The notes: a model not told the origin generated them from the sequence alone. Positions 46,757 to 55,968 are shown, counted from the stretch's first letter. The stretch is 64,000 nucleotides of DNA from Mariniblastus sp. (GCA_022447555.1 JAKVBF010000003.1:162279-226278), one strand, 5' to 3'. Numbers and translations: made by a program.

Positions 46757-47488
46757 ATGCGTTCGCTTTTTATAGTTAACCGTGGCTTATTATTTTTGCA
46801 GGTGGGTTTGGTCATTGCGATGATCACCCCGTTGGGATGGTCTCAGGATGCCAATCGCTCGGACTCAGCTAAAGCGAACTCGGGAAAAACCGTGGTTTTG
46901 TTCGACGGTGGGTCGTTGGATCATTTTGAGGGATACAAAAGTAAAAAAATTGGGGCCGGCTGGAAAAGTGAAAACGGGGAATTGGTTTTTGATGGCTCGG
47001 GTGGTGGCGATATCGTGACCAAAGAGTCGTTCGATAATTTTGAGCTGACCTTCGAATGGAAGGTCACCAAAGGGGCAAACAGCGGGGTCATGTATCGGGT
47101 ATCGATGGGAGATGGGGCTCCGTATCTAAGCGGTCCCGAATTTCAAATACTGGATGACGCTAATCACAATGATGGTCGGAACGAAGCGACTTCAGCCGGC
47201 TCTTTGTACGCTCTTTACAAGCCTGATGGGAAACAGCTAAAGCCCGTCGGGCAGTGGAATCAATCCAAGATCATTCTCGACGGGAATCACGTTGAGCATT
47301 GGTTGAATGGCAACAAAGTGGTTGATGCCGAGCTTCACAGTGATGATTGGAATGAACGAGTTGCTGGCAGTAAGTTTAAGAATTGGGAAAAGTTTGGCCA
47401 AAATAAAGGGGGCCGAATTTGTTTTCAGGACCATGGCGATGAGGTTGCTTTTCGCGACATCAAAATTAAAAAATTGGGGTCTCAATAA
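46757..47488 (+). CDS. Secreted DUF1080 (3-keto-disaccharide hydrolase-like) protein
   Basis: The 243-residue protein has a signal peptide (LFIVNRGLLFLQVGLVIAMITPLGWS) and a single DUF1080 domain: TVVLFDGGSLDHFEGY, GAGWKSENGELVFDG, FELTFEWKVTKGANSGVMYRV, GPEFQILDDANHND and VEHWLNGNKVVDAELHSDDW. The domain is a concanavalin-like jelly roll; members degrade 3-keto-glycosides or are of unknown substrate. Planctomycetes have many copies. It is followed by an acyltransferase-like gene after 54 bases on the same strand. No partner dehydrogenase for 3-keto sugars is visible here. Confidence 0.9.
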   Translation: MRSLFIVNRGLLFLQVGLVIAMITPLGWSQDANRSDSAKANSGKTVVLFDGGSLDHFEGYKSKKIGAGWKSENGELVFDGSGGGDIVTKESFDNFELTFEWKVTKGANSGVMYRVSMGDGAPYLSGPEFQILDDANHNDGRNEATSAGSLYALYKPDGKQLKPVGQWNQSKIILDGNHVEHWLNGNKVVDAELHSDDWNERVAGSKFKNWEKFGQNKGGRICFQDHGDEVAFRDIKIKKLGSQ

Positions 47489-47542
47489 CCACCAATTTTC
47501 GGTTGTTGATGACTAAGGTTTCTAAGATTTTCTGGCGATAAT

Positions 47543-48904
47543 ATGAAACACTCTCGCAATCCGTGGGAAGGCATTTTCCCACTACCGTTGACGAGCATGG
47601 AGCAGTTTCATTTACTCGACGAACATCCTGAGTACTCCAACAGCACATTTGCCAAGTTCGAACTGGAGGGGATGATTGACCCGATTTTCGCGCAAAAAGC
47701 TTTGGATCTGGCTGTCCAACGTCATCCCATTTTGAACGCTCGGATTCAATGTAAAGGGCGCAAACGGTGGTGGGTATGGGTTCCTGATTCTCGGTTAACG
47801 ACGGATTGGAGTCGTCAGGGGTTGGATCACGGACCTTCCCGAACGTTTGACATGGCCCAAGAACCTGGAGTTCATGTGTATGCCGGCATCAGCCCGACAT
47901 CGACGTTGGTATTGTTTCACGGGCACCATTCCACCTGCGACGGTTTGGGCGGGATTCAATTCACTACGGATTGGTTGCGGATCTATGATAATTTAGTTCG
48001 GCACAGGGAGCCACTCGAAGGGTTGCCCGTCTTGGCTCCAAAAATGCTGTTGCGCCGAAACCATTTGCGTTTGTTCAGTAAGCGTTACTTGCAACATCTT
48101 TGGAAGCAGCCGATCGGTTTGTTCGGAGCCGCCAAATTTATCTTTCGTAAGATCAGACCGCTTTATCCTGTGCCGCAAGAGAGGGAAGGATGGAATGGTG
48201 TGACGCAGCCCGCCATCATCGGACAATGGGTCGAGAGTACGGTGACCGCCCGATTGCGACAGCAGGCACTCGAACAAAACGTCACCTTCAACTCTCTTGT
48301 GATGACGGAGTTTTTTCTGTGTTTGCAGGATTGGAGAAAGGTTGAAATGGGCCAGGATGGCCGCGATTGGATTCGTTTGATCGTTCCAATGAGCATCCGG
48401 GATATCTCGGATCGTCGACAGACCGCGATCAATCGCGCCACGGTCGTGCAGGTCGATCGGTGCGGTCGAGATTTTGAAGAGCCGGTTCGATTGCTGGCAC
48501 GACTCGACCGAGAGATGGAGATTATCCGGCACTGGCAGTTAGGTAAAATATTTAATTTGGCCATTCGCGCAATGGCAGTGATACCGGGCATGTTAGCTCG
48601 ATCCGCGAGAAATCAGAAATGTCGTGGAACGGCGGTTTACACCAATCTTAGTGAACCGGTAGGTCGTTTAGGCCTGACCCCAAACGGAGACTCAGTAGAA
48701 GTGGGACACATGCGGCTCAAGTCCTTTGACTACGTCGGGCCGATCCGCCGGGGAACACCGATATACGTCTCGATTCAAAAGCATCTAGAGCGAATCCGTA
48801 TATCAATGCATTACGATCCCCGAATCATCGATGCTGAACAGGCTCGCGAATTGTTGTCCCGCTTTCGAAACCGTTTAGAGAGACTGTCCGAATCGCCGCC
48901 GTAA
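47543..48904 (+). CDS. HHxxxDG-type acyltransferase or condensation-domain protein
   Basis: The 453-residue protein has the catalytic HHxxxDG motif (HHSTCDG, about residues 128-134, context LVLFHGHHSTCDGLGG) of the condensation/PapA/WS-DGAT superfamily, in which the second His is the general base. The N-terminal PLTSMEQFHLLDEHPEY is the typical start of an N-lobe, and AVQRHPILNARIQ lies before the motif. A later lobe carries IRLIVPMSIRD. It has no carrier or adenylation domain fused to it. The acyl donor and acceptor are unknown: transfer of a fatty acyl chain to an alcohol or glycan is the family's usual reaction. No strong link to neighbours is visible. Confidence 0.78.
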   Translation: MKHSRNPWEGIFPLPLTSMEQFHLLDEHPEYSNSTFAKFELEGMIDPIFAQKALDLAVQRHPILNARIQCKGRKRWWVWVPDSRLTTDWSRQGLDHGPSRTFDMAQEPGVHVYAGISPTSTLVLFHGHHSTCDGLGGIQFTTDWLRIYDNLVRHREPLEGLPVLAPKMLLRRNHLRLFSKRYLQHLWKQPIGLFGAAKFIFRKIRPLYPVPQEREGWNGVTQPAIIGQWVESTVTARLRQQALEQNVTFNSLVMTEFFLCLQDWRKVEMGQDGRDWIRLIVPMSIRDISDRRQTAINRATVVQVDRCGRDFEEPVRLLARLDREMEIIRHWQLGKIFNLAIRAMAVIPGMLARSARNQKCRGTAVYTNLSEPVGRLGLTPNGDSVEVGHMRLKSFDYVGPIRRGTPIYVSIQKHLERIRISMHYDPRIIDAEQARELLSRFRNRLERLSESPP

Positions 48905-48914
48905 AAGTCAGTCG

Positions 48915-49907
48915 CTATTTGTCAGGATTGGCCTTGGAAAGCTGTTCCATTGCCTCTTTGGCTTCTGCCGGGGCATCGCTGACATGCGATTCGATAGCAT
49001 CCAAAACGGCATCCGACTGAAAACCAAGTTTTCCCAGTGACTGAATAAGCCGAGGGATACCCTCGCCACGCGGATCGGAACTGTCCTCAGCAGCCAATAC
49101 TTCTAACAAGATGTCGGCTGCTTCTTCTCCGCCATCCGAAGCGGCAATCGATCGACAGGCAGCCATTCGGGTCACGGCCCGCGCAGAGTCCAGATCCAAT
49201 TCTGCCTCCACTTCGGATTGATCGGCGGCCTCGACGTCCAACAGGCCTTCGAAGGCGACAGCCCTTAGATACGGTAACCCCGCCACGCCAAATCGAGCGA
49301 ACGGTGTCAGTATTTTTGCCGGTTGTTTTTCAAAGGACGAGAGTAACGCCGGATTTCGATTAATTTCATCGACGATTCGCCGGATCGATTGCGGGTTTGA
49401 TTCTGAGATCGCGAGCAAGCAGATGAAGGCAGCCATTCGGGTTCGTTTGTCAGTCGACTTAATATGCGGGTCGAGCTGGATCGCCATATGACTCGCGAGT
49501 GGCCCGTAAGTTTTTAAACGATTGCAGGTCTTGATGATCGTAGCTGGTTTATTGGAGAACAGACCCGTTCCGAGTTTGGTGATTTCAGCCCGTTTGCTTT
49601 TCCTTTTTTTGATTTCTGCATTTTGACGTCGAATCCAGCTCTGCTCGGCCTTGGAAAACTGCTTGAGATTGAACTTCATCTCTTTGCCTTGGGCATTGAT
49701 GATGGCCGACGAGCCTGCCACCGATTGCAACTGGCCGACAACGACAACCGTACCGTCCTCTGCAAGGAATTCATGATCGAGCGTGTAAGACTGATTGATT
49801 CCCCCGATGGGAAGTTCATCCTGAGCAGCTGCCATCGAGATGCAGAGCAAACAGGTGATCAAAACGTAATGTTTGGTTTTTACGAGATTAGAGAAGTTCA
49901 TCAGCAT
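48915..49907 (-). CDS. Secreted SHD1 protein with HEAT-like repeats
   Basis: The 330-residue protein has a signal peptide (YVLITCLLCISMAAAQ). An SHD1 (Sla1 homology domain 1) fold follows at about 45-95: FLAEDGTVVVVGQLQSVAGSSAIINAQGKEMKFNLKQFSKAEQSWI. Planctomycetes use this domain widely in secreted proteins. The remaining 200 residues are alpha-helical and look like HEAT-type repeats (MAAFICLLAISESNP, TRMAACRSIAASDGGEEAADILLEVLA). The start at 49907 has GGAG six bases upstream. No catalytic residues are visible; it is probably a binding or scaffolding protein. It lies 105 bases downstream of the DUF3179 gene. Confidence 0.7.
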   Translation of the reverse strand: MLMNFSNLVKTKHYVLITCLLCISMAAAQDELPIGGINQSYTLDHEFLAEDGTVVVVGQLQSVAGSSAIINAQGKEMKFNLKQFSKAEQSWIRRQNAEIKKRKSKRAEITKLGTGLFSNKPATIIKTCNRLKTYGPLASHMAIQLDPHIKSTDKRTRMAAFICLLAISESNPQSIRRIVDEINRNPALLSSFEKQPAKILTPFARFGVAGLPYLRAVAFEGLLDVEAADQSEVEAELDLDSARAVTRMAACRSIAASDGGEEAADILLEVLAAEDSSDPRGEGIPRLIQSLGKLGFQSDAVLDAIESHVSDAPAEAKEAMEQLSKANPDK

Positions 49908-50012
49908 GGGTTCTCCGGAGTGTTGTAACCAGCCTTAGCTTACCAAAAAAGAACGTGACATATAAACGCCGATATGACCGCCTTGAAAATTCGAGACAAT
50001 AAGTTTCGTTAG

Positions 50013-51284
50013 CTATCGCTCGCTTCCGATAAATTCTTTCGATTTCCTCTCGAGTTTTAAAGGGTCAGCCGATTTTTTCTGTTTCCTGATATTCAGGCGA
50101 TATAGATCAATAAGATACTCTTTGGAGACTTCTTCGCATTTACTGCTGACGTTCTCGACCGTCTGGTTAGAAAAGAAGAGGGGAAGGGAAACGCCCCAGT
50201 ATTCTGAATCATTGTGAAATAGGTCCCAAGATTTGGAGAGTGACGGGATTGAAGTTTCTTGAGTTAATTGTTGCCCCTTCAATGGCCCCGATAGCGCAAT
50301 CCCGGTGAGAGCATCCCAAACTGATTTGGTTTGCGCATCCGTGAAGCCGGCGGAGTGAGAAGAAAATTCAAGTGTTTGATCATTCAACCGACGGTGGAAG
50401 ATGGTGGCCGTACCCGTATTTTCCTGAAAGGCAATCACGATAGGCTCGTCGGCATAGGAGTCGTTCACGATGGGTTCCAATGTCAATTGATCGAATCGCC
50501 AGGCTTTTGGAGGGTAACCTGGTTGGCAAACCCCAACGAGGTACTGTCCGAGCCTTCCTTTATAACACCCCGACTCGTAGAACCTAGACAACGGGGGCAG
50601 CACCATGACCGTAGTGAGGGGATGTTTCTCTTTCCAGCTTTTCCACTGGGTCAGGACCGAAGGTCTGGCTTGCAAGGTCTGTCCATCGAGTTCTCCTTCC
50701 ATCGCCCTTCCCAGCAACTGACTCCATAGTGAACCGGTTGCTTGGTCTTGCATGATCACTCCTCGTTCCCAGAGCATTCCGGACACGTAAAATGTGGGGT
50801 CTTCTTCGCTGTCTTGCAGCCTTCGGTCATACACGATGCCGTTAAAACCGAGCTCTCACCAGGTGACTAAGATCGGTTCGCCACCAAGGTAGTCATTGAT
50901 CAGTTCTCGCTTGGGCCCGGTCAGTTGGTTGATCGGATAGGCTCGATGTTCTCCATTGACTTCGACTCCAAGTACTAAGTCCTCGTCCGCCAAAAAGTCT
51001 TTTTCATTGAGTTCCCCAGTCCGCTTGACCTCAGGCTCGATGATGGGGGTTTGAACCACCCCTGCCATGAGTGGGTTGAATGGTGGGTGCGTGGAAGCGA
51101 CTTCTGATGGTGCCCTTTGGCATCCAGGGAATAGCAGAAATAAGACCATGCACAAAAGCGTTAGAATGGACAAGTTTAACCAGTGGATGGCGAACTTTTT
51201 TTCGGGCTGTATTGGGTTGAGAATGGGCATGCCGATAAGCCTGATATCTTCGATTGAAGGGCTGTGTGGGAATTCGTTATTCAT
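50013..51284 (-). CDS. DUF3179 protein with in-frame TGA, candidate selenoprotein
   Basis: Read through one TGA at 50858-50856 the frame gives 423 residues in a single unbroken phase. The N-terminus has a membrane anchor or lipoprotein-like segment (LCMVLFLLFPGC). Domain DUF3179 follows: LVLGVEVNGEHRAYPINQLTG, then EPILVTW, the TGA as residue 143, ELGFNGIVYDRR and WERGVIMQDQATGSLWSQLLGRAMEG. In DUF3179 proteins the residue after VTW/VTY is normally a conserved Cys of a CPLC motif, so TGA stands at a Cys position. The codon is followed by a SECIS-like hairpin. Selenocysteine insertion is therefore a good explanation. A nonsense mutation is the alternative. AAGG precedes the ATG at 51284. Confidence 0.8.
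50823..50852 (-). promoter_or_regulatory. SECIS-like hairpin just downstream of the in-frame TGA
   Basis: In the mRNA, UCGGU (nt 5-9 after UGA) pairs with ACCGA (nt 29-33). An apical stem ACG (14-16) pairs with CGU (21-23) around a GCAU loop. The loop G lies 17 nt after UGA, inside the 16-37 nt window known for bacterial SECIS elements, and an unpaired U-run lies at 10-12. Position and loop fit SelB recognition; the structure is drawn by eye only. Confidence 0.5.
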
Positions 51285-51376
51285 CTACTAGCCTTTTGTG
51301 ATTCAAGTCCCGATCCAATCTGTGGTTGTCCATTGAGTGGAAAGGCGTGATGGGGGTGGCAGGTCCCTCAATCTTC

Positions 51377-52456
51377 TCAGAGGACCTGTAAAATGTGATT
51401 GATATTCTCGAACGTGACGGGTTGAATAATTCCCTTTTCGGTGATGATTGCGTCGATGTAGTCTGCCGGTGTCACATCAAAGGCCGGGTTGTAGACTTCG
51501 ATTCCGTCGGGTGCCGTTTGCCGCCCGAAACCGTGGGTTATTTCTTCCGGTTGACGTTCTTCAATTGGGATTTGATCCCCGGACTCCAACGACAGATCGA
51601 ACGTACTACTGGGAGCTGCAACATAAAAAGGGATTCCATGAGCTCGTGCCAAAACTGCTACTGAATAGGTCCCGATCTTATTTGCTGAGTCGCCATTTGC
51701 CGCAATGCGATCCGCTCCCGTCACGACCGCATGAACACGTCCCTCTTTCATCACCTGAGCCGCCATGGAATCACAAATGAGCGTGGCCTGAATTCCTCGC
51801 TGCATCAACTCCCAAGCTGTGAGTCGAGCCCCTTGTAATAACGGGCGAGTTTCATCGACAAAAACGTGCAACTCTTTTCCCATATCTTGAGCCGTAAAAA
51901 AAACACTGAGGGCAGTGCCGTATTCGGCCGTCGCCAAGCCACCTGCGTTGCAATGGGTGAGGACGCCATGGACATCTTCTCCCAATAGCTTGGCACCAAA
52001 TTGACCAATTGAACGACACATTTCACGATCCTCCTGATGAATCGTTTGAGCTTCTTCCAGCAGTTTCTGTGTGATCTCGGTGAGTTCAAGTTCGCCTCGT
52101 AGTGAGTGGCAAAGTTGCTGCATGCGATTCAGTGCCCAAAAAAGATTGACAGCGGTTGGACGACTGGATGCAAGGTACTCGGCTGTTTGTTGTGCAACTC
52201 GATAATACTCCCCTTCATCTTCGTGATTTGTTGATTGTAAACCGATGACAAAACCATAAGCGGCTGCGATCCCGATGGCCGGGGCCCCTCGGACCCGCAG
52301 CATCTTGATCGCTTCCCAAACCGTGCTGACATCTCGGCATTCCAAGTATCGCACCTCAGATGGCAGCAAGGTTTGGTCGATCATCACCAAATGTCCTGTG
52401 ACAGCGCAGCCTGACCATGATAGTGTTTCAACGGCGTTATCAGCGGACATGATCAT
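51377..52456 (-). CDS. mtnA: S-methyl-5-thioribose-1-phosphate isomerase
   Basis: MtnA converts methylthioribose 1-phosphate to methylthioribulose 1-phosphate in the methionine salvage pathway. The 359-residue protein has the family's EIF2B-like fold with MLRVRGAPAIGIAAAYG, the catalytic Cys region VLTHCNAGGLATAEYGTAL and the catalytic Asp region VVTGADRIAANGDSANKIGTY. The end (YNPAFDVTPADYIDAIITEKGII) is typical. It could also act on related sugar phosphates, but the motifs are those of MtnA. Two Met codons, at 52456 and 52450, leave the start open. purE lies 32 bases upstream on the same strand. Confidence 0.93.
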   Translation of the reverse strand: MIMSADNAVETLSWSGCAVTGHLVMIDQTLLPSEVRYLECRDVSTVWEAIKMLRVRGAPAIGIAAAYGFVIGLQSTNHEDEGEYYRVAQQTAEYLASSRPTAVNLFWALNRMQQLCHSLRGELELTEITQKLLEEAQTIHQEDREMCRSIGQFGAKLLGEDVHGVLTHCNAGGLATAEYGTALSVFFTAQDMGKELHVFVDETRPLLQGARLTAWELMQRGIQATLICDSMAAQVMKEGRVHAVVTGADRIAANGDSANKIGTYSVAVLARAHGIPFYVAAPSSTFDLSLESGDQIPIEERQPEEITHGFGRQTAPDGIEVYNPAFDVTPADYIDAIITEKGIIQPVTFENINHILQVL

Positions 52457-52488
52457 CCAATCTCAGCGATTTCCGGGCGGCTTCGAAA

Positions 52489-52995
52489 TCAAAGCGAGGC
52501 TTGAAGTTTTTCATTCTTAGCCGCAATCTTACCGACTAGCTTTTCTTTAAATTCAGCCAATGCAAGCTGCAGTGATTCATCCGCAGTGGCCATGATTTGA
52601 ACCGCAAACAGACCAGCGTTTCGGGGACCGCCCATTCCCACGGCCATCGTCGCAACCGGGACATCGCCGGGCATTTGGGCGGTCGATAGTAAAGAATCTA
52701 AGCCGCCTAGATCAGCTGTTGGAACGGGCAATCCGATGACCGGTAGTGTCGTGTGAGCCGCGACCACACCCGCGAGGTGGGCGGCACCTCCGGCGGCAGC
52801 AATGATCACTTCCAATCCTCGCTCACGTGCTGTCAAGGCATACTCAGATACGACATGAGGTGTGCGATGAGCGCTCATCACGTGGACTTCGTAGGCGATA
52901 TTGAACTCGTCCAAAGCCTTAGCAACCGCGTTGATTTTTGGCCAGTCACTGTCGCTGCCCATAACAATACCGACTCGTGCCGATGTAGCATTCAT
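52489..52995 (-). CDS. purE: N5-carboxyaminoimidazole ribonucleotide mutase
   Basis: PurE moves the carboxyl group of N5-CAIR to give CAIR in purine biosynthesis. The 168-residue protein has the phosphate-binding VGIVMGSDSDWPKINAVAKAL, the SAHRTPHVVSEYALTA catalytic His segment, AAAGGAAHLAGVVAAHTTLPVIGLPV and GGPRNAGLFAVQIM. This is the class I (bacterial) enzyme. purK is not next to it. It overlaps nothing and is divergent from the aminotransferase gene with a 331-base spacer. Confidence 0.96.
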   Translation of the reverse strand: MNATSARVGIVMGSDSDWPKINAVAKALDEFNIAYEVHVMSAHRTPHVVSEYALTARERGLEVIIAAAGGAAHLAGVVAAHTTLPVIGLPVPTADLGGLDSLLSTAQMPGDVPVATMAVGMGGPRNAGLFAVQIMATADESLQLALAEFKEKLVGKIAAKNEKLQASL

Positions 52996-53326
52996 ATTGA
53001 AAATTCTCTTAATGGATAATGATTGGCCTAAGACTGGCCGGGACTAAAATGAACGCAGCAAACCAGACTGCATCTCTAATAAACTAAGAGATTTGGAAGA
53101 ATTTTCTATCCCCTTAAAATAGTGGTTTCCTTTTTATTACCGCCTGATTTTTATTCCTGCGTGGAGGCGAGGCCCGGAAATCACGGGATGACCCCAGTAA
53201 ATCGTCTTATCTTCTGAGTTTTGCGTGGCCTTATGTGCATCGTTTCATCGATCGATATAATTAGGTTTCGCCCCCTTCGGGTGTGTCGTGTTAATGCCTT
53301 GCTCCTACACCGTCAGTTTTAACATC
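52996..53326. other. Divergent intergenic region between purE and an aminotransferase gene
   Basis: This 331-base region carries the promoters for purE (minus) and the aminotransferase (plus). It is AT-rich around 53070-53160. I see no gene, no clear hairpin and no riboswitch-like conserved core. Confidence 0.45.
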
Positions 53327-54526
53327 ATGCCAAAATTATCCGATCGCGTTACGAACCTCCCCGCCTCACCGATTCGAAAACTGGTCCCTTTTGCGGATGC
53401 TGCCGAGAAACGTGGGCTCCGAGTTTATTATCTCAACATTGGCCAGCCTGATATTCCCACTCCTCCTGAATTCTTTGCTGCCGTCGATAACAGCGAAATG
53501 GCCGTATTGGCTTATAGTCATTCGGCTGGTAACGAGTCTTTAAGGAAGCAGATATCCAATTACTACGGCCGGTTGGGGTACGATATCAAAACGGATCAGA
53601 TCATTGTGACCACGGGTGCTTCGGAGGCTCTCAATTTTATTTTTGCGTCGATCACCAACCCCTTGGACGAAATCATCGTTCCCGAGCCTTTTTACGCGAA
53701 CTACAATTCATTTTCGTTGGCCAAAGATGCCAGGGTGGTGCCGGTCACCACGCATATCGAAAACAACTTCGCATTGCCTTCCTTGGAAGCATTTCGAGAA
53801 AAGATTAATTCACGGACTCGAGCCATATTGATTTGTAATCCAGGGAATCCAACCGGAATTCTCTATGATCGAAAAGAGCTTGATGGCTTGCGAGACTTGG
53901 CCAAAGAGCATGATTTGTTCCTGATTGCCGACGAAGTTTATCGAGAATTCGCCTATGATTCTTCAGAACATCTTTCGGTTCTAGGCTACCAAGGAATGGA
54001 CCAGAATGTAGTGGTTGTCGATTCCGTCTCCAAGCGGTTTTCGGCCTGTGGTGCTAGGATCGGATGCGCGATCAGTCGCAATGAAGAGTTGATGAATGCG
54101 GTCATGAAAATGGCACAGGCACGTCTTTCTCCACCCACGTTCGGGCAAATGGGAGCCGAAGCAGCTTATCAATTGCCCGAGTCTTATTTCACGGAGGTGG
54201 TGAAGGAATATGCCGGACGGCGTGATGCGCTAAAAGAAGCATTGGATGAGATCCCCGGCGTTGTTTGTCCTGACATCAATGGCGCGTTTTATGCGATGGT
54301 ACAATTGCCGGTTGATAGCGCCGACGATTTTTGTCGTTGGATGTTGGATGATTTTGAGCACGAAGGAGCGACGGTCATGCTGGCGCCTGGGGCCGGATTT
54401 TATGCGACGCCCGGCAAAGGCCTCAATCAAGTGCGGATAGCCTATGTTCTTAAAGAAGATGAATTACGGGCCGCTATGAAATGCTTGGCCGCAGCGTTGA
54501 CCGCTTACCAGGCCCGTAACCCGTAG
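53327..54526 (+). CDS. Class I/II PLP-dependent aminotransferase (aspartate-aminotransferase-like)
   Basis: The 399-residue protein is a fold-type I aminotransferase. It has YYLNIGQPDIPTPPEFF at the start, the pyridine-ring region TTGASEALNFIF, the NPGNPTG motif (CNPGNPTGILYDR), DEVYREFAYD, the PLP lysine in VVDSVSKRFSACGARIGC, and a C-terminal NQVRIAYVL arginine segment. It belongs to the AspB/AlaT-like subgroup; the substrate is not certain. I chose ATG at 53327, which gives the usual length; GTG at 53288 would add 13 unconserved residues. No strong ribosome binding site precedes either. Confidence 0.9.
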   Translation: MPKLSDRVTNLPASPIRKLVPFADAAEKRGLRVYYLNIGQPDIPTPPEFFAAVDNSEMAVLAYSHSAGNESLRKQISNYYGRLGYDIKTDQIIVTTGASEALNFIFASITNPLDEIIVPEPFYANYNSFSLAKDARVVPVTTHIENNFALPSLEAFREKINSRTRAILICNPGNPTGILYDRKELDGLRDLAKEHDLFLIADEVYREFAYDSSEHLSVLGYQGMDQNVVVVDSVSKRFSACGARIGCAISRNEELMNAVMKMAQARLSPPTFGQMGAEAAYQLPESYFTEVVKEYAGRRDALKEALDEIPGVVCPDINGAFYAMVQLPVDSADDFCRWMLDDFEHEGATVMLAPGAGFYATPGKGLNQVRIAYVLKEDELRAAMKCLAAALTAYQARNP

Positions 54527-54573
54527 CTTTGGCGGTTGGGGTTGCAGGCGTTGGCCGATTTCACCGACTCTGC

Positions 54574-55968
54574 TTAGCCCAAGTCTTTGTCTGACTTATT
54601 TTCACCCACTCGAACACGACTTCGGTCGAGTTCGTTTTTCTCGTCCGAAGAACCTCGTTTTTCCAAAACCATCCGAATGGGGATTTCGCCAAAGCTTAGC
54701 GTGTCCCTCAACACGCCCAGTAAGTACTTCCGATAAGATTTCGGAAACGCATTGGGATCGTTGCATTTCAAGACGATGGTGGGAGGCTGAACTCCGATCT
54801 GAGTTGCGTAATAGATCTTGGGACGCCGCCGATTGGCAATTGGTGGTGGGTGATGCTCGAGAGCTGCCTGGACGATCTTGTTTAGTTTTGGCGTCGCCAC
54901 CCGGTCCAAAGATTGTTTGTAAATCATTTGAGCGTGATTCAACATCTTTTTGACATTCCGACCGTCCTTGCCAGTGATGAAAGCAATGGGCGCATTCCAG
55001 AGAGAGCCAAAATTGTCGCGCAAATAATCAGCCCACCTTTCGGTAGCCATGTGGTCGGCCATCAAGTCCCATTTGTTGACTACCAGTATGCAGGGTTTGT
55101 AATAAGACTCAATGTAGGAGCAAAGCTTGCGGTCGACCTTGCTGATGCGTTGGCTGCAGTCAAACATCATTAGGATCACGTCGGCATGCCGGATGGTGCG
55201 ATGGGCACGATGGGTTCCGTAGAATTCTACGTCGGTTCGTACGCTTTTACCTCTTCGCAAACCGGGCGTGTCAATGGCCACGAATGATTTACCATCAATC
55301 TCAATTCGAACATCGACGCTGTCTCGCGTCGTTCCGGCAACTGGACTGACAATCATTCGGTCTGATTCCGTGATCGTATTGATCAACGTACTTTTGCCAA
55401 CGTTACGTCGTCCGACCATTGCCAGCTTCATTTCGGGAGCTTCGATGTCTTTGGCTAGGCGAGCATCGGCTGAAGGGAGGTTCTCGAGGATGGTGTTCAA
55501 CAGGTCCGATTTGTGCCGATTATTTTTAGCACTCACCGCAACAGGTTCGCCCATTCCAATTTTGAAAAATTCATTGGACTGAATTTCCCAATTTTCCCCA
55601 TCACACTTATTGGCGACCAAGAAGACGGGCTTCTCAAGATTCCGTAACCGACGCGCAACGGATTGGTCCAACGAAGTGAACCCATCTCGGGCATCAACGA
55701 CGAACATCAATACATCGGCACCCTGAATTCCGAGTTCAATCTGCTGTTCAATTTCTTCGTCCAATTCATCGACGTCGTTAATGCCAATACCGCCCGTGTC
55801 CACAATCTCAAAATAGCGGTCTTTTTCCTGCAGCAGGAAAGTCATTCGGTCTCGTGTCACTCCTGCCATGTCATCAACGATTGCCAATCGGCGGCCGGCC
55901 AGCCAATTAAATATGCTGGATTTGCCAACGTTAGGGCGTCCGACGATCGAGATTTGGGGTATCGACAT
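54574..55968 (-). CDS. der: Ribosome biogenesis GTPase Der (EngA)
   Basis: Der is an essential GTPase that acts in 50S subunit maturation. The 464-residue protein has two tandem GTPase domains: GRPNVGKSSIFNWLAG (G1, first domain), DTGGIG (G3) and NKCD (G4); then GRRNVGKSTLINTITE, DTPGLRRG and NKWDL. The C-terminal KH-like domain follows (KIYYATQIGVQPPTIVLKCNDP). A charged tail (SSDEKNELDRSRVRVGENKSDKDLG) ends it. It is convergent with the aminotransferase gene, 47 bases apart. Confidence 0.96.
   Translation of the reverse strand: MSIPQISIVGRPNVGKSSIFNWLAGRRLAIVDDMAGVTRDRMTFLLQEKDRYFEIVDTGGIGINDVDELDEEIEQQIELGIQGADVLMFVVDARDGFTSLDQSVARRLRNLEKPVFLVANKCDGENWEIQSNEFFKIGMGEPVAVSAKNNRHKSDLLNTILENLPSADARLAKDIEAPEMKLAMVGRRNVGKSTLINTITESDRMIVSPVAGTTRDSVDVRIEIDGKSFVAIDTPGLRRGKSVRTDVEFYGTHRAHRTIRHADVILMMFDCSQRISKVDRKLCSYIESYYKPCILVVNKWDLMADHMATERWADYLRDNFGSLWNAPIAFITGKDGRNVKKMLNHAQMIYKQSLDRVATPKLNKIVQAALEHHPPPIANRRRPKIYYATQIGVQPPTIVLKCNDPNAFPKSYRKYLLGVLRDTLSFGEIPIRMVLEKRGSSDEKNELDRSRVRVGENKSDKDLG

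Noticed and set aside
50834-50858. Frameshift or assembly error at the DUF3179 stop
   Set aside because: The two parts are in the same phase, 24 bases apart, and both flanks of the TGA keep DUF3179 residues, so a frameshift is excluded; a point mutation is not.
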